Assembly: GCF_964019385.1 (NCBI RefSeq)
Contig: NC_088654.1
Location: forward strand, 18,812,169-18,876,168
Direction of reading: 5' to 3'
Origin: Sycon ciliatum
Taxonomy: Eukaryota > Porifera > Calcarea > Leucosolenida > Sycettidae
DNA: 64,000 nt
In this document: positions 46,879 to 58,267 of the stretch, piece by piece
Layout: each line of letters opens with the position of its first letter
Position numbering within the stretch: position 1 is the stretch's first letter
Notes under the pieces: generated by a model
Seen by the model: the letters and a program-made list of their open reading frames with translations, nothing else
Told to the model about the DNA's origin: nothing
Database searches by the model: none
Translations under genes and position numbers: made by a program

Positions 46879-47027
46879 CTTCGACAGTGACGTGTGGTGG
46901 CCTCTTTATGAGCATCAACGTACGGCCAATCACGCATAAGTCCGCGGTCCAGGAATGCACACGCCACAATGCCAGTATTTTACGCCTGGTCGACTATCAG
47001 CTCTTGAACGGGACCCGTTGCATGGTG
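46879..47027 (+). CDS. Cassette 2, exon A2
   Basis: 149 nt, phase 1/0. TVTCGGLFMSINVRPITHKS, AVQECTRHNASILRL and NGTRC follow, with cysteines at 5, 26 and 47 as in A1. It starts with the conserved (T/S)-(S/T)-x-x-x-C context shared with A3 and A4. Confidence 0.84.
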
Positions 47028-47398
47028 GTAAGTAAAACGGGGCTGAAGAGTGAAGATCCCCCTCCCTTCCCCCCTCCCCCTCCCCCCCCCCTCTCCCCTC
47101 CCCCTCTCTCCCCACACACAGATTTCAGCAGGAATTCAGAACACGTGCCTCACTGAAGGAAAGTCCACTGCCGACTGGTCTTTTCTCAATGTAATTAAAT
47201 TAATTTTGCTTTTCCGCTGGTGTAGCGTGAATATTATTTTCACATACAAAAACAAGCCTATTGAACCTGTTTGAAAAGCAGAAACAAATTTCATTACTTT
47301 TAAAACGCGTACCTTGTGCCGCACGCAGTATTTACTGTCTACCCGTCTAAAACATGGGACTAGGCAATTGTTCTCTCGTTGTCCTCTGCTGCATCCAG

Positions 47399-47537
47399 AA
47401 CGCCCTGACAAGCCTGCGTCCAGCAGGTGTATCTCGACTGTGGATAAAGAGCAATGCTCTCAATGTAGTGACCGGTGATGTTCAGAAAGGCTTCAGCAAA
47501 ACCTTGAGCCGAGCGAACGGGTTCATATGTTCAACAG
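47399..47537 (+). CDS. Cassette 2, exon B2
   Basis: 139 nt, phase 0/1. SLRPAGVSRLWIKSNAL, then ...SRANGFICSTG, with the Trp and last Cys of the CTLD-like pair. Acceptor TGCATCCAG; donor GTGCGT. Confidence 0.82.
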
Positions 47538-47636
47538 GTGCGTGGTGCAGGGATGTGATGTGATGTTGACCAGTGAATGAGATACAATTCCTCTTTACCG
47601 TGATAGCCCACTCACCTAGGACTGTTCTTAGTCAGT

Positions 47637-47668
47637 TGCAGCAGCAGCAGCAACAGCAGCAGCAGCAA

Positions 47669-47746
<78 letters not shown>

Positions 47747-47757
47747 AAACAACAGAA
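47637..47757. repeat. (CAG)n tract with CAA interruptions
   Basis: About 120 bp of CAG/CAA. It lies in the B2-C2 intron, so the poly-Gln frame is not part of the gene. Further CAGCAG/TAGCAA blocks run from 47975 to 48085, after a MITE insertion at 47791. Confidence 0.9.
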
Positions 47758-47790
47758 ATAGCACTAGCAGGAGCAACAGCAGCACCAGTA

Positions 47791-47966
47791 GAGTCAGACC
47801 TCGCTTATCCGGATCCCTCGCCATCCGGAAGAAAATCGTTGGTTACCGATTTGCAGCAGATATCATGCATACATACAGTGTGCGTGTTCGCTTATCCGGT
47901 TCACTCGCCTATCAGGATATTTTTTTGTGGAAAACGGATGTGTGCGGTTTAAGCGAGGTCTGACTG
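47791..47966. mobile_element. MITE, CAGTCAGACCTCG family, inserted beside the CAG tract
   Basis: GAGTCAGACCTCGCTTATCC...AGCGAGGTCTGACTG with TA flanks, 176 bp. Confidence 0.83.
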
Positions 47967-48380
47967 TACCAGGAACAGCAGCAGTACTAGCAACAGCAGC
48001 AGCACTAGCAACAGCAGCAGCAGTACTAGCAACAGCAGCAGCAGTACTAGCAACAGCAGCAACAGCAGTGGTAGCTGCAACAAAAAGAACAGCATGATTT
48101 CATTATGACAAAGTCGGCAGTTCAGGTCCTATGGTAGTCTTGATTAGACTGTTATTAAATTGACAGTCTACATACTATCCAGCCTGAAGACCTCCCCCCC
48201 CCCCCCACCCATACAGGGTGTACCTTGATCCTGCAGTGCACTACAGAGGAAACACTGGAATATGTTTTATGAGTGTTTGCTTTGCTCTGTTGGCAGTAAG
48301 TTGATCGGGGTATATGTGTGGACTTCAGCAGTTGCCGTTCTTCTCATTCCAGTGTTCTGGTGTTGCCTTGCATTCCTCAG

Positions 48381-48590
48381 CTGCTCCGGCTGGTCCTCCC
48401 GGCTTTCCGAGCGGATACGACAGCAGCAGCATCGTCATCGACTCCACGACAGGCAATGTCCGATGTGCGGATGGGCACTACTCCCACTGCAGAAGTCCCC
48501 CGTGTGCTGGAGGTGCTGGAAACATTCCTGCGAAGTCCCGCGCCGAGGGCGGAAAACTAATCTGGTACAACCTGCCAACGTGTCGTCCTT
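48381..48590 (+). CDS. Cassette 2, exon C2
   Basis: 210 nt, phase 1/1. GPPGFPSGYDSSSIVIDSTT, VRCADGHYSHC, PPCAGGAGNIPAKSR and LIWYNLPTCRP. The cysteine spacing equals that of C1. The extra residues are at the N-terminal end (AAPAGPP). Confidence 0.84.
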
Positions 48591-49514
48591 GTAAGAGCTG
48601 TGTTGTTTTTCTCTCTTCCTGGTTCGTTTCTTCTCCGTCTTGATATCTCTGTCCTGTCCCGAACATCTCTCGATTAGGTTCTCTTCTTTTCTAGCTCTCT
48701 GCTACATCACGCACAGCGATGGTCTCCAAAATTTCACCCAGGATGATGATGTCCTCACCCAGGATGACAATGTCGTCCTCCGTGAGAATTTGCAAAACAG
48801 TCGTTGTGCGTGGTGTAGCCGATGGCCGTCTGTGGTTTGGGTTGGACATTTTCTCTTCTTTCCATAAAAATATTCCTCACCGCTTCACTCTGTCTCTCTC
48901 TTTCTTTCTCTCTCTTTCTCTCTCTCCCTCTCTCTTCTCTTCTCTCCCCCCCCCCCCTATTATTTTTTACATAAAGAAAATCATGTCCCTTCCGGGGGGG
49001 GGGGGGGGGGGGGGACTCACAACACCTGCAAACACCCGGTGAATCCAGATATCCTGGGCCATAATAGCCAGGAAGAGCTCGTCTCTGTGTCAATAGGTCT
49101 CTAGTCATGTGCACAATTGCTGTTGAAGATTGCAATATTATTCGTACCTTGACAAACATGCATTATGGAATCACAATAAGGGGCCGTCCAAGGTTACCAA
49201 TAATATTTTCAGAACGAAATGTTTTCGTTTGTGGGTGGGTGGGTTTGACGGAGTTTCGTTTTGAAAATAATTATTGAATGCTGATGGAGAATGCCCAGTT
49301 ACGTCTGGGTGTCGAAAATTGACATCAATATTTTATTGGAATTCGTTTTACCTGCAGAAAAGGTGGGTGGGTGGGTGGGGGCTGAAAAATACTAAAACTT
49401 TTCGTTTTGTAAAAACAATCGGTAACCCCGGACGGCCCCTAACTTTTCAGTTTGCAAGAAATATTATTCCCTGTATGACATCGTTCATTTTCTCTGTGTT
49501 TCACCTACTTGTAG

Positions 49515-49787
49515 ACACAGTCCAGTGCGGAGCTTCAGCCTACCTTACTGGCAGACTCGTTTCCGAAACCGCTGCAGCAAAGCGGTGTCGCGATGCCGGC
49601 ACAGCCATGCTGAGTGCTCTCTATCTGGGTACTCTGTCCCCGCAAGACCGGGGCTGTGTCCTGGATCGGCCCAGTCCCGTATGGATCATGAACGCGCGGG
49701 GCAGGAACAGCGTGTTTGACCCCAGTGACGGCGCGCAAGACTTCATGGACGCGAAAGGAGGAGACTACGACTTTGTCTGCCTGCCCG
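49515..49787 (+). CDS. Cassette 2, exon D2
   Basis: 273 nt, phase 1/1. VQCGASAYLTGRLVSETAAA, KRCRDAGTAMLSALYLGTLS, PQDRGCVLDRPSPVW, then DFVCLPG. The donor GTAAGC is followed directly by a (CT)n tract. Confidence 0.84.
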
Positions 49788-49794
49788 GTAAGCT

Positions 49795-49809
49795 CTCTCT
49801 CTCTCTCTC

Positions 49810-49843
<34 letters not shown>
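49795..49843. repeat. (CT)n tract next to the D2 donor
   Basis: About 45 bp of CT directly after the GTAAG of the D2 donor. A second CT-rich stretch is at 48895-48945. Confidence 0.9.
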
Positions 49844-49847
<4 letters not shown>

Positions 49848-50631
49848 CCATTCCTCTCGCCCCGCCCCCTCTCCCATGGTGCTTGCTGTGTACGCCAATC
49901 CCGAGACCCTTGGTCGGGGGAGTCCACTGCATCTCACCAGCGCAGCTCATGTAGCGCCTACACACCCATTCATTGTTTTTTTGTTTTCTTTCGTCTTCAT
50001 TTTGTCTCCTCTTCTTCCGTAGGTATGTGCAATGTCATAAAAAATTAAAAAAAGTCTGCTTGCATGCGCTGCTATTAGGTGGTCATGGAGTTGAGACCCC
50101 AGGAGTGTGGAGCTTCCGAAACCTCACCACCACTGCCATAATTCATGCTGTGCATACTTTCCCTGCTGCAGCTCATGTTTGCCATTGAAGTGGTCTTTTG
50201 TAAAAAAAAGAAAGAAAGAAAAAAGGCACTGCTATAATTGTAGGCTGTTACCGCACTGCACTACCTGGGATTTCCCCAGTACAGGGATTTCCCCACTATT
50301 CCCTGTGCAGTATGTGGCTATCGCACTGCAGTCTACTCTCTACAAGTCTCGCACCTAAATATCCGGAATCCATATTTCCAGGGATGTTAGAAGGTGTGTT
50401 GGAGTGGTACGGTGTCCACCACCTGGAGCACAGGTTACTGGGGGGGGGGGGGGGAGGGGCGACTCCTGAAAAGTTTCGAAATTTAGAGCCCATATCAGTG
50501 ATTTTATTGATTCACAGGGTACCCGGAACAAGGAGTGGTGCGGTCAATGCCATAGAGACCATAGCGTGTCCGGCGTCCCTGCTAACACTCTTGACTTGTG
50601 TTCATTTTTATTTTGTTTTTGTTTTTTCCAG

Positions 50632-50808
50632 TCGACTACAAACAGATCATGGGATCATCTCTACCAGGCGTCAAAATGGCCGGGTCAACCCCGCAGTGTC
50701 CTGCCAGATCGCAGATGACCATGTGCAATGCGTCCGTCGCCATGCACGGCAAGCAGTTTCAAATGTGCCTGCCAACCTGCGGCCAACGCCAGCCCATGAA
50801 GTATAACT
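50632..50808 (+). CDS. Cassette 2, exon E2
   Basis: 177 nt, phase 1/1. DYKQIMGSSLPGVK, QCPARSQMTMCNASVAM and KQFQMCLPTCGQRQP, with cysteines at 22, 31, 45 and 49. Confidence 0.83.
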
Positions 50809-51189
50809 GTAAGTGCTGTAGGGGAAGTCCCTGCCCTGTCCGGTATAGAGTCCTGGTAGTCATGATCAATGGTTTTGGGACATTTTTTTTGGGACAAAAC
50901 TGATGTTCCTGTCAGATTCAAGTTACCGTGAAAAAGCGAAACTGCTTGGTCTCCGTACGTACAGACTGGACCTCCGAAAATAAATGAATTACCCCAGGCG
51001 GCCTCCGAGTTTGGGGCGGGCGGGGACGATCATCAAGTATGTTCTTTGACTTGGCCTGACGCAGTCAGTGGTGTGGCGGCTGATGAAAGATCTGTGCAGA
51101 TTGGAATCCTGGTACTGCTGCTTACCTTTTATTTAGGTCCTAATGGAATGGAAAAGGGAAAATCCCTCAGTACTCCAGTACTCTGAATT

Positions 51190-51592
51190 CCATCAATAAA
51201 GTGGCATAGTAGATCAATAATGTGGCATAGTAGATCAATAATGTGGCATAGTAGATCAATAAAGTGGCATAGTAGATCAATAATGTGGCATAGTAGATCA
51301 ATAAAGTGGCATAGTAGATCAATAATGTGGCATAGTAGATCAATAAAGTGGCATAGTAGATCAATAATGTGGCATAGTAGATCAATAAAGTGGCATAGTA
51401 GATCAATAATGTGGCATAGTAGATCAATAAAGTGGCATAGTAGATCAATAAAGTGGCATAGTAGATCAATAAAGTGGCATAGTAGATCAATAATGTGGCA
51501 TAGTAGATCAATAAAGTGGCATAGTAGATCAATAAAGTGGCATAGTAGATCAATAAAGTGGCATAGTAGATCAATAATGTGGCATAGTAGAT
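51190..51592. repeat. 21-bp tandem array, 19 copies, two alternating variants
   Basis: Unit AGTAGATCAATAAAGTGGCAT with an AAAG/AATG variant. The middle of the array alternates strictly, making a 42-bp higher-order unit, and the end has a 3:1 pattern. Since 21 is a multiple of 3, long frames on both strands arise by chance. It is in the E2-A3 intron. Confidence 0.95.
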
Positions 51593-51679
51593 GCCCCGGA
51601 CAAACTTATGGGTATCCTTTTAGTGTATTATATAATAATTTGAACCGTCCACCTCTCCATACTCGATGAGCGAAACAGC

Positions 51680-51762
51680 TGGTAGATGTTCCATATCCCC
51701 AGACGGCTGTTTCCCTCATTAATGAGCGAAACAGCTGTCTGGAGGATATGGAACATCTACCC
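51680..51762. repeat. Inverted repeat, ~35-bp arms
   Basis: GGTAGATGTTCCATATCC and CAGCTGTTTC-type arms around CCTCATTAATGAG; GCGAAACAGCTG also occurs just before. Confidence 0.75.
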
Positions 51763-51894
51763 AAGAACGAACTTCCTCGCTATGGAGTGGTGTTGTGAAT
51801 GTGGGCCAAGAGCGCAATGTGGAGAGGTGGACAGCTAAGATTATTTCCAAATGGCCGAGTTTGTCGCTACTTCTGAGTCATAAAAATTATTAGA

Positions 51895-52050
51895 TTAAAT
51901 GCTTCTACTGGTTTGAGGGAAAGAGACAAATGGGAAAAGTCTGAAGAAAAAATTTGACTGTCACCACCAGGACTCAAACCAGGGACCCTCGCTTGTAGCT
52001 AGTGATGCTCTAACCACTGAGCTATGGTGTAGTCGTCATCCCAGCAGAGA
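51895..52050 (-). mobile_element. SINE-2 (tRNA-derived), copy 1
   Basis: On the minus strand, ACACCATAGCTCAGTGGTTA (A-box region) then CCCTGGTTTGAGTCC (B box), followed by a ~100-bp body ending CCAGTAGAAGCATTTAAT. It is not a tRNA gene: there is no acceptor pairing or 3' continuity. Confidence 0.75.
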
Positions 52051-52204
52051 CTGTTCAACATTTTCTTCAGACTTCGTAACTCACACTTCCTGTGAATCCA
52101 CACAGGCGGGTGGGACGCAGCCCTCACTGTACCCACACACTTCACGTGTTTAAATGCTCTTTTTAAAGAACTTTGGAGCTCCATTTTAGCCTTGTCATAT
52201 TTTC

Positions 52205-52400
52205 AACACACCCAACTTGCGACACACGAACAGTCCTTGCCTACACCAAGTATATCACAGTAACAATTGTCCAAATTTCCACCCAGGAAAGCAGCGTCGG
52301 GGATATCCCTGATGATACCCTCCTCGGTGAACATTTGGACAATTGTTACTGTATGCGGTGTAACCAACCAGGACTGTTCGTGTGTTGCGAGATGGGTGTA
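52205..52400. mobile_element. Palindromic foldback element, ~190 bp
   Basis: Arms CACCCAACTTGCGACACACG...GTAACAATTGTCCAAAT and their complement, with a ~30-bp centre. A MITE or hairpin element between the two SINE-2 copies. Confidence 0.78.
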
Positions 52401-52454
52401 CTGAAAAAGATTAAAATACCGTTTGCATCTTTCCGTCAAATCAGTGAATATAAT

Positions 52455-52615
52455 TACAAATGCTTCTACTGGTTTGAGGGAAAGATGCAAACGGGAAAAA
52501 GTCTGAAGATAAAGTTGACTGTCACCACCAGGACTCGAACCAGGGACCCTCGCGTGTAGCCAGTGATGCTCTAACCACTGAGCTATGGTGTAGCCGTCAT
52601 CCTAGCAGAGACACG
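52455..52615 (-). mobile_element. SINE-2, copy 2
   Basis: Matches copy 1 over head and body (TAGCTCAGTGGTTAGAGCAT; GGTTCGAGTCC). Confidence 0.75.
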
Positions 52616-52689
52616 GTTCAACTTTTCTTCAGAATTCGTTACTGACTCACTTCTACCATGGTCTTTGCTGTGCTTACCTTGAAACGCTC

Positions 52690-52970
52690 GGTGTCTTTGA
52701 ATCGCCTGGCCAATTTAACCCTCATTACTATCATGCGGGGCATAAGCGGGCCCCTCCTTGCATGGCTACGGACTTACCTCGCGAACAGCCACGTCTGTGT
52801 CCCCATGGGCAGCCAGTCCTCGCTGACCCACCGGATCCAGGCTGGTGTGCCGCCGCAGGGCAGCATCCTCGGACCCACCCTCTTCCTTCTGTACATCCAC
52901 GACGCAGGGGAGTACGGGATTATAGGGACATGTACAACACCGGTGATCAGCGGATAGCCATGAAACTGCC
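52690..52970 (+). mobile_element. LINE reverse transcriptase fragment
   Basis: GISGPLLAWLRTYLANSHVC, IQAGVPPQGSILGPTLFLLY and IHDA match the RT block 'GI.G.LL.W...YL.....AGVPQGSILGP.LF.LYI.D' of CR1/Jockey-like LINEs. GVPPQGS has an extra Pro. The catalytic box and both ends are missing. Confidence 0.75.
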
Positions 52971-53112
52971 AGTTGCAGCTTCATTCAGCCTGGTTCCATT
53001 GCTAACGTTTGCTTTGGCTCTTCCCCCGTGGCCTTGAGCACTTTTGCAAGTGTTTAGGAACATAGCTTGTGGAACTGACGTTTACATTTTGACGTTTGTT
53101 TCTGCTCGGCAG

Positions 53113-53261
53113 CTTCGATATTGATCTGCAACGGGCTGAATATGAGCATCAACCTGCTTCCAACCACATATCAGGCGGCTCTCCACGAGTGCAAGCGCCT
53201 GGGCGCTGACATGTTATCGGAGAGGGATCATCGCATGCTGAGCGGGACCCGTTGCCTGAAG
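53113..53261 (+). CDS. Cassette 3, exon A3
   Basis: 149 nt, phase 1/0. ILICNGLNMSINLLPTTYQA, ALHECKRLGADML and SGTRCLK. Cysteines at 5, 26 and 47. Confidence 0.84.
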
Positions 53262-53732
53262 GTAAGCCAACAAGAGCTGCAGATTTCTATCCTAGCTGTC
53301 TGCTCTACAATCCATCCAGAAAAAAGGTGATGACCTTGCTTTGGCCAAAAATGGGTCAATGGTTGACCTTTCCAAAAAATGGTTTTTGCTATGCATTATG
53401 GAATGCTCTTCAAGTGGCGTTTTTGGTGTTCATTTCTCAAAAAGGGTGGACCATAATGAAGTCATTTATTTTTCGGCCAGGTTTAGCATTGATACGTATA
53501 CAGATGTGCTGGTTCAAACCTGGCCAAATTAGAATTGGAATTGAGCCTAATTGGACTTGATCGGATTTGAAACGTCCAGAGATCAATGATTCGTGAAGGG
53601 GCTGTAGCTGTAGTTGAAATTCTACATCGCCTGCAGGCTGTCGTTAATCATAGTAGAGCTGGTTTTACAGCTTAGTCATGTGACTACATTGTGTAGAAAG
53701 TGATCATGGCATGATTGTGGACAGTGGAACCA

Positions 53733-54012
53733 ACATGGCCGACATCATGTGACCCATAGATGCAGGGGTTGAGTAGAGTTGAACCCAACATGGCCGACAT
53801 CATGTGACCTATAGATGCAGGGGTTGAGTAGAGTTGAACCCAACATGGCCGACATCATTTGATCCAGATGCAAGGGTTGAGTAGAGTTGAAACCAACATG
53901 GCCGACATCATTTGACCCATAGATGCAAGGGTTGAGTAGAGTTGAAACCAACATGGCCGCCATCATGCGACCTATAGATGCAGGGGTTGAGTAGAGTTGA
54001 AACCAACATGGC
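53733..54012. repeat. ~56-bp tandem repeat, five copies
   Basis: CCAACATGGCCGACATCATG, TGACCTATAGATGCAGGGG and TTGAGTAGAGTTGAAACC, with small differences. It precedes exon B3. Confidence 0.88.
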
Positions 54013-54093
54013 CCGGTCCCCGTATGCTCAAGCGATAGATGTGAAACCACTCTCAGCAGCGCAATGTATTCTTTGTGACTCCGCTCCATCCAG

Positions 54094-54232
54094 GACGCAC
54101 TTGCCAGTCTTAACTCATCGGGCATGGCTAGACTGTGGATGAAGCAGCGCGTCCTACACACTGCCACGGGTGAAGCTGGAAACGTGATCAGCAGAGCCAT
54201 GTCTAGAGCGGACGGGTTCATATGCTCAAAAG
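54094..54232 (+). CDS. Cassette 3, exon B3
   Basis: 139 nt, phase 0/1. SLNSSGMARLWMKQRVL, then MSRADGFICSKG. It follows closely a ~56-bp tandem array in the intron. Confidence 0.82.
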
Positions 54233-54245
54233 GTAAGTCACAGTT

Positions 54246-54390
54246 CTTTCTTTGCTCACCTATTGCTCATCACTTCTTTTACAGATTTGGTATTATGGAA
54301 AGTTTGGAAACCCCGTCGATAGGCGAAAGCCTTTGGGGAATCCTTAAACAATATAAAATTACAAAATTACAAAATTACAAAATTACATGT
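54246..54390 (+). mobile_element. LINE 3' UTR fragment
   Basis: CTTTGCTCACCTATTGCTCA to GGGGAATCCTTAAACAAT, near-identical to 18915-19025, with an (AAAATTAC)n tail. Confidence 0.65.
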
Positions 54391-54504
54391 ACATGACTAT
54401 TAGAATCCGAATTTGTTGTGTTCGGCCTGCAAGCCACGCAGGAGTCCATTGCGGGACATGACAAGGACTGATTTATTATCCGACCAGCATGTGCATATAA
54501 TACA

Positions 54505-54607
<103 letters not shown>

Positions 54608-54929
54608 CAGTACGGAGAGAGACAGTACGGCGACAAACACGATACACTACAGAATTCTTATTCACATAGCCCAATAGCTAGGACTAAGGTGAGCATTGCT
54701 ACTTCATTTAAAGACTTCCTATAAAAGTTGTGCAAGCTCCACGGCAGCCACTTCACAGCATGGAAAACCCTGCATCATTGCAAACGCAAGCGTTCTCTTT
54801 GCTGCATGACTTCAATCTCAATCACCGCTTTGGCCACCATAGTCTCTAACCTGTGTGACGATACGCCCATTGCGCAAGGATGTGATTTCTAGTATAATAA
54901 ACACCCCACACAGCCACCACCTATGCATG

Positions 54930-55320
54930 GCTGTGTGGGGTGGTGAACAGTGCATTCCTGATCCCAGCGCACTCACATGCATTACTCATACTCGGATGGC
55001 GAGCCAATTTAATTATGGTATGGCTGACTGTATAACTATAAGATCTGGCTACGTTGGTGGACAGTTGGTCATAATTCGTAACATTTGGTCCTTCTCCTTT
55101 TTTTGTTACCATTACTCATACCTTCCATATTTGGTATTGTACAATGGGCTTAGTTAATTTAATTGGGCAGTGTTTGTCTCATTCTATAGTTCTTACCTGT
55201 GCATGGTCGTCTGGGGGGTATTGAACAGTGCATTGCTGATCCCAGCGTGCTCACATGCATTACCCATACCTTCCATATTTGGTATTGCACAATGGGCTGA
55301 GTTAATTTAATTGGGCAGTG
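54930..55320. repeat. Direct repeat pair, ~130 bp
   Basis: GAACAGTGCATTCCTGATCC to GGCTTAGTTAATTTAATTGG is repeated as GAACAGTGCATTGCTGATCC to ATTGGGCAGTG at 55215-55320. CCATATTTGGTATTG occurs in both. Confidence 0.7.
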
Positions 55321-55368
55321 TTTTAAACTCATTCCAGTTCTTTTTGTGCTGCTCTTCATATCTATCAG

Positions 55369-55563
55369 GTGTTGCGGTGGACTTCCCCGTCGGATACGAC
55401 CGCAGCAGCATAGTCATCAACTCCACGACAAAGCACGTGCGATGTGCCGATGGGTATCACGCCCATTGCACTGAACGGCGCTGTGCTGGAGTTGACACGC
55501 CCGCTAGGTATCAGATGGTCGGCGAAAAACTCGTCTGGCGCAACCTTCCCACGTGTCGTCTTT
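55369..55563 (+). CDS. Cassette 3, exon C3
   Basis: 195 nt, phase 1/1. VAVDFPVGYDRSSIVINSTT, VRCADGYHAHC, RRCAGVDTPAR and LVWRNLPTCRL. It is slightly shorter between Cys3 and Trp than C1 and C2. Confidence 0.84.
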
Positions 55564-56038
55564 GTAAGAGCCCGGCTTTTGCTGGATTGGCACTGTTCAT
55601 TTCTCACCCGTGCGTGATGTTTCACTCTCTTCTTGTCTTGAAATTCTCTTAGTCTGTTTCCCTTCTCAATTTGAAACGTCCAACCTGCAACACGCGTACA
55701 GTCTTTGGCTGCACCACGCAAAGCGATCGTATCCGAATTTTCAAGCAGGAGGGCATTCTGTTCCTTCTTCTAAATATTCTCTCATACCTGATCACATTTC
55801 TTCAACTGGGACTGCATCGTGGTCTTCTCTCTTCTCTATCAAGTATCCACATGTAGATATGCTGTAAGACCGGAAAATTTCGGTGGAGATCTATTTTCGG
55901 TTACAGGCAATTTGTACCTAAAATAAAACGCAACGTAAACGTCAACACTGCCATGCCGCACAGTGTACACAATGCATTTTTGGATCTGGAAAACTGGGTT
56001 ACCGAAATTTTCGCGCTACCGAACCGTTGATTTTGGGA

Positions 56039-56170
56039 AATACCGAAAATATTATATTTCACCACCGAAAATATTATATTACATCACCGAAAATATTATA
56101 TTACATCACCGAAAATATTATATTTCAACACCGAAAATATTATATTTCACCACCGAAAATTCTCGATGTT
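56039..56170. repeat. ~24-bp tandem repeat CACCGAAAATATTATATTNC
   Basis: Five to six units, between C3 and D3. Confidence 0.85.
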
Positions 56171-56204
56171 ACAGTATGTGTCTGGACCAGCAGAGATAGA
56201 ATGA

Positions 56205-56395
56205 AGGATACAAGGGCGTCGGAAGCGGTACGACTGGTACGGCTGTTTGGCATATAAAAAAAAGAAAAAAAGAAAAAAGGAGGGTATTTTGAGTGTTGTT
56301 TTTTTTAAAATTCCCGGGGGACGTTTCTCCCGGACCCCCTCTGACTGTCGAGCCGTACCACTTTCTACCTCCTTCTGACGCCCCTGGGATACATT
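56205..56395. mobile_element. Short TIR element, AGGG(G)CGTC type
   Basis: AAGGGCGTCGGAAGCGGTAC at the left and GTACCACTTTC...CTGACGCCCCT at the right bound about 190 bp. Ends are related to the element at 37845. Confidence 0.55.
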
Positions 56396-56417
56396 CGCTA
56401 GCATGAGTTCTCAAATA

Positions 56418-56595
56418 CAGTGAAACCTGTGAAGGCGACCACTCGGATATGGCGACCACCTGTCCTAGAAGACCACTGCAACCAGGACCAAGGGATGCTG
56501 TTTCCAGTCAAATGACCCCGGATAAGGAGACCACCTGTTGACAGAGACCAGGTTTTGAAGTTCCCTTGAGCGGTCGTCTTAGACAGGTTTCAGTG
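56418..56595. mobile_element. MITE, CAGTGAAACCTG family, TA flanks
   Basis: CAGTGAAACCTGTGAAGGCG and TTAGACAGGTTTCAGTG bound 178 bp. It is in the C3-D3 intron. Confidence 0.82.
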
Positions 56596-56899
56596 TATTG
56601 TTGTTGGTGTGGAAGTGTGGTGGCCTATTTGGCCTGAATAGCATCATTGTTTCATTCGTACCTGACGATGGCAATTTTGCCGAAACGTTGTACGTAAAGG
56701 AGTTTGTTTTGCAGTGCTGTGGGAATGAGTGCGTCCACAGCGTCCACGGATGAAGCTGCAAGATGCCTCCAAATCACTTCTCTCTTGCATGGTGATCACT
56801 GAAATGTAATAATTATGTTTTTTCAGGAACACAGGCACCGTTTGCATGTCTTTCGCTGTATGATTGGATTCGTTTTCTTTTGTATGTTCCCTTTTACAG

Positions 56900-57172
56900 C
56901 GACACTGCAGTGTGAAAACTCAACTTATCTCACTGGCAGTGTGGCTTCATTTACCACTGCAAGGCAGAGGTGTCGCGATGACGGCACCGTCCTGATGAGT
57001 GTCCTCTATCTCGGCGTCCTGTCTCCGCAAGAACGCGGCTGTGTATTGGACCAGCCTCAGCCCGTCTGGCTCTCCGACTCGAAAGGAAATGACGAGGTGT
57101 ACAATCCCAGCGCTGGCGTTCGCAACTTCATACACGCCGAGGCAAAAAAGTATGGCTTTGTCTGCCTGCCCG
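56900..57172 (+). CDS. Cassette 3, exon D3
   Basis: 273 nt, phase 1/1. LQCENSTYLTGSVASFTTAR, QRCRDDGTVLMSVLYLGVLS, PQERGCVLDQPQPVW and YGFVCLPG. It resembles D1 and D2 closely, more so than the A+B pairs resemble one another. Confidence 0.84.
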
Positions 57173-57445
57173 GTAAGTTCACTCGCACAGCTATATGCAA
57201 CCGAGGGGCGTCGAAAGGTATTGATAAACACCTACTTGAAGTAGAAGATTTTCGAAGGTTTTCTTTGCTTTTGCCTGTGTTTCACCTGATAGGAAGGCTT
57301 GAAAGTATACTCGCGAAAACCTTCAAAATTATGTTTCCAAAAAGAGCCTGAAGTGTGTCCTTCTCCTTTTAAGATAATATGATTAAATTCTTGTCTCCGA
57401 GGAGACTGTTCATTTATGAGTTCATTTTTGTTTTGTTTTGTTCAG

Positions 57446-57625
57446 CTGATTACAAGCTGACCATGGATAGCGCCGAAGCAGATTTCAAAATAGATGGTGA
57501 GACTCACAAGTGCCGTGGCAAAAAATCTGAGATCTCCATGTGCGATGCGTCCGTAGTCATTCGTGATCAGCAATTCGATCTGTGTTTGCCAACCTGCGGG
57601 GAAAAGCAACCCATGGAGTATAATG
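57446..57625 (+). CDS. Cassette 3, exon E3
   Basis: 180 nt, phase 1/1, one codon longer than E1 and E2. DYKLTMDSAEADFK, HKCRGKKSEISMCDASVVI and QQFDLCLPTCGEKQP. The NAS glycosylation site of E1 and E2 is DAS here. Confidence 0.82.
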
Positions 57626-58267
57626 GTGAGTATGATTTGTTGTTCCCTCTTACTGACAGGGGAGTTGGCCTTTATCAATGCTGGTTTGGGAGCTTGCACA
57701 TCATTGTGAACCAAATTTGTCATGTCGCTCGCATGTATAAAAGACGCCATCGCCTGTTTGTGTTGTGACTTAAAATAAAATTCAACAACAACAACAACCT
57801 AATGAAGGCAACTTAATTTAATTATTGTGAAATGAGTTAAACTATTGCAGTGTTAATGGAAGAGAGCGTGTGGGGTCTACAGTCTTAATTAATTGTTTGT
57901 TGCTGATGTCAAAATGGTCCCCCCCCCCCCCTCCCTCTCCTCCGACCTGTCACGACCTGCCACGACTGGGCTGCCTACTGATGTAGGGCACAGTTTAGCC
58001 CGCCCCCTGAACCTGCCCACCCTGTGTTGAATTCTGGTGCAGGGTACTGCTCCCCCCCCCCCCCCCGCCCCGCCCCAATCTCCTTTGTTTCAATGCATCC
58101 CGCTACAGTATCTACTCCCACTCCTCTTTAGCGGTCCATTTTAAGTTGCTTGCGTCCTTGCTAGGGGCCGCGGAGGATGAATGGGCAACTTGAGAATGAG
58201 TGCTGGAAACAGAGTATTTGGCACCACCCCGTGGAAGATAAACGGGCAAGTATGCGTGCTAGAAACT

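Noticed and set aside
47573..47824. Poly-Gln/poly-Leu frames
   Set aside because: (CAG)n microsatellite in the B2-C2 intron; no acceptor or donor in the right phase.
51167..51669. Frames of 135 and 149 residues on opposite strands
   Set aside because: 21-bp tandem repeat, divisible by three; intronic.
51960..52035. tRNA gene candidate
   Set aside because: A and B boxes are present, but there are no acceptor or anticodon stems, and the unit is repeated with a body at 52455, so it is a SINE.
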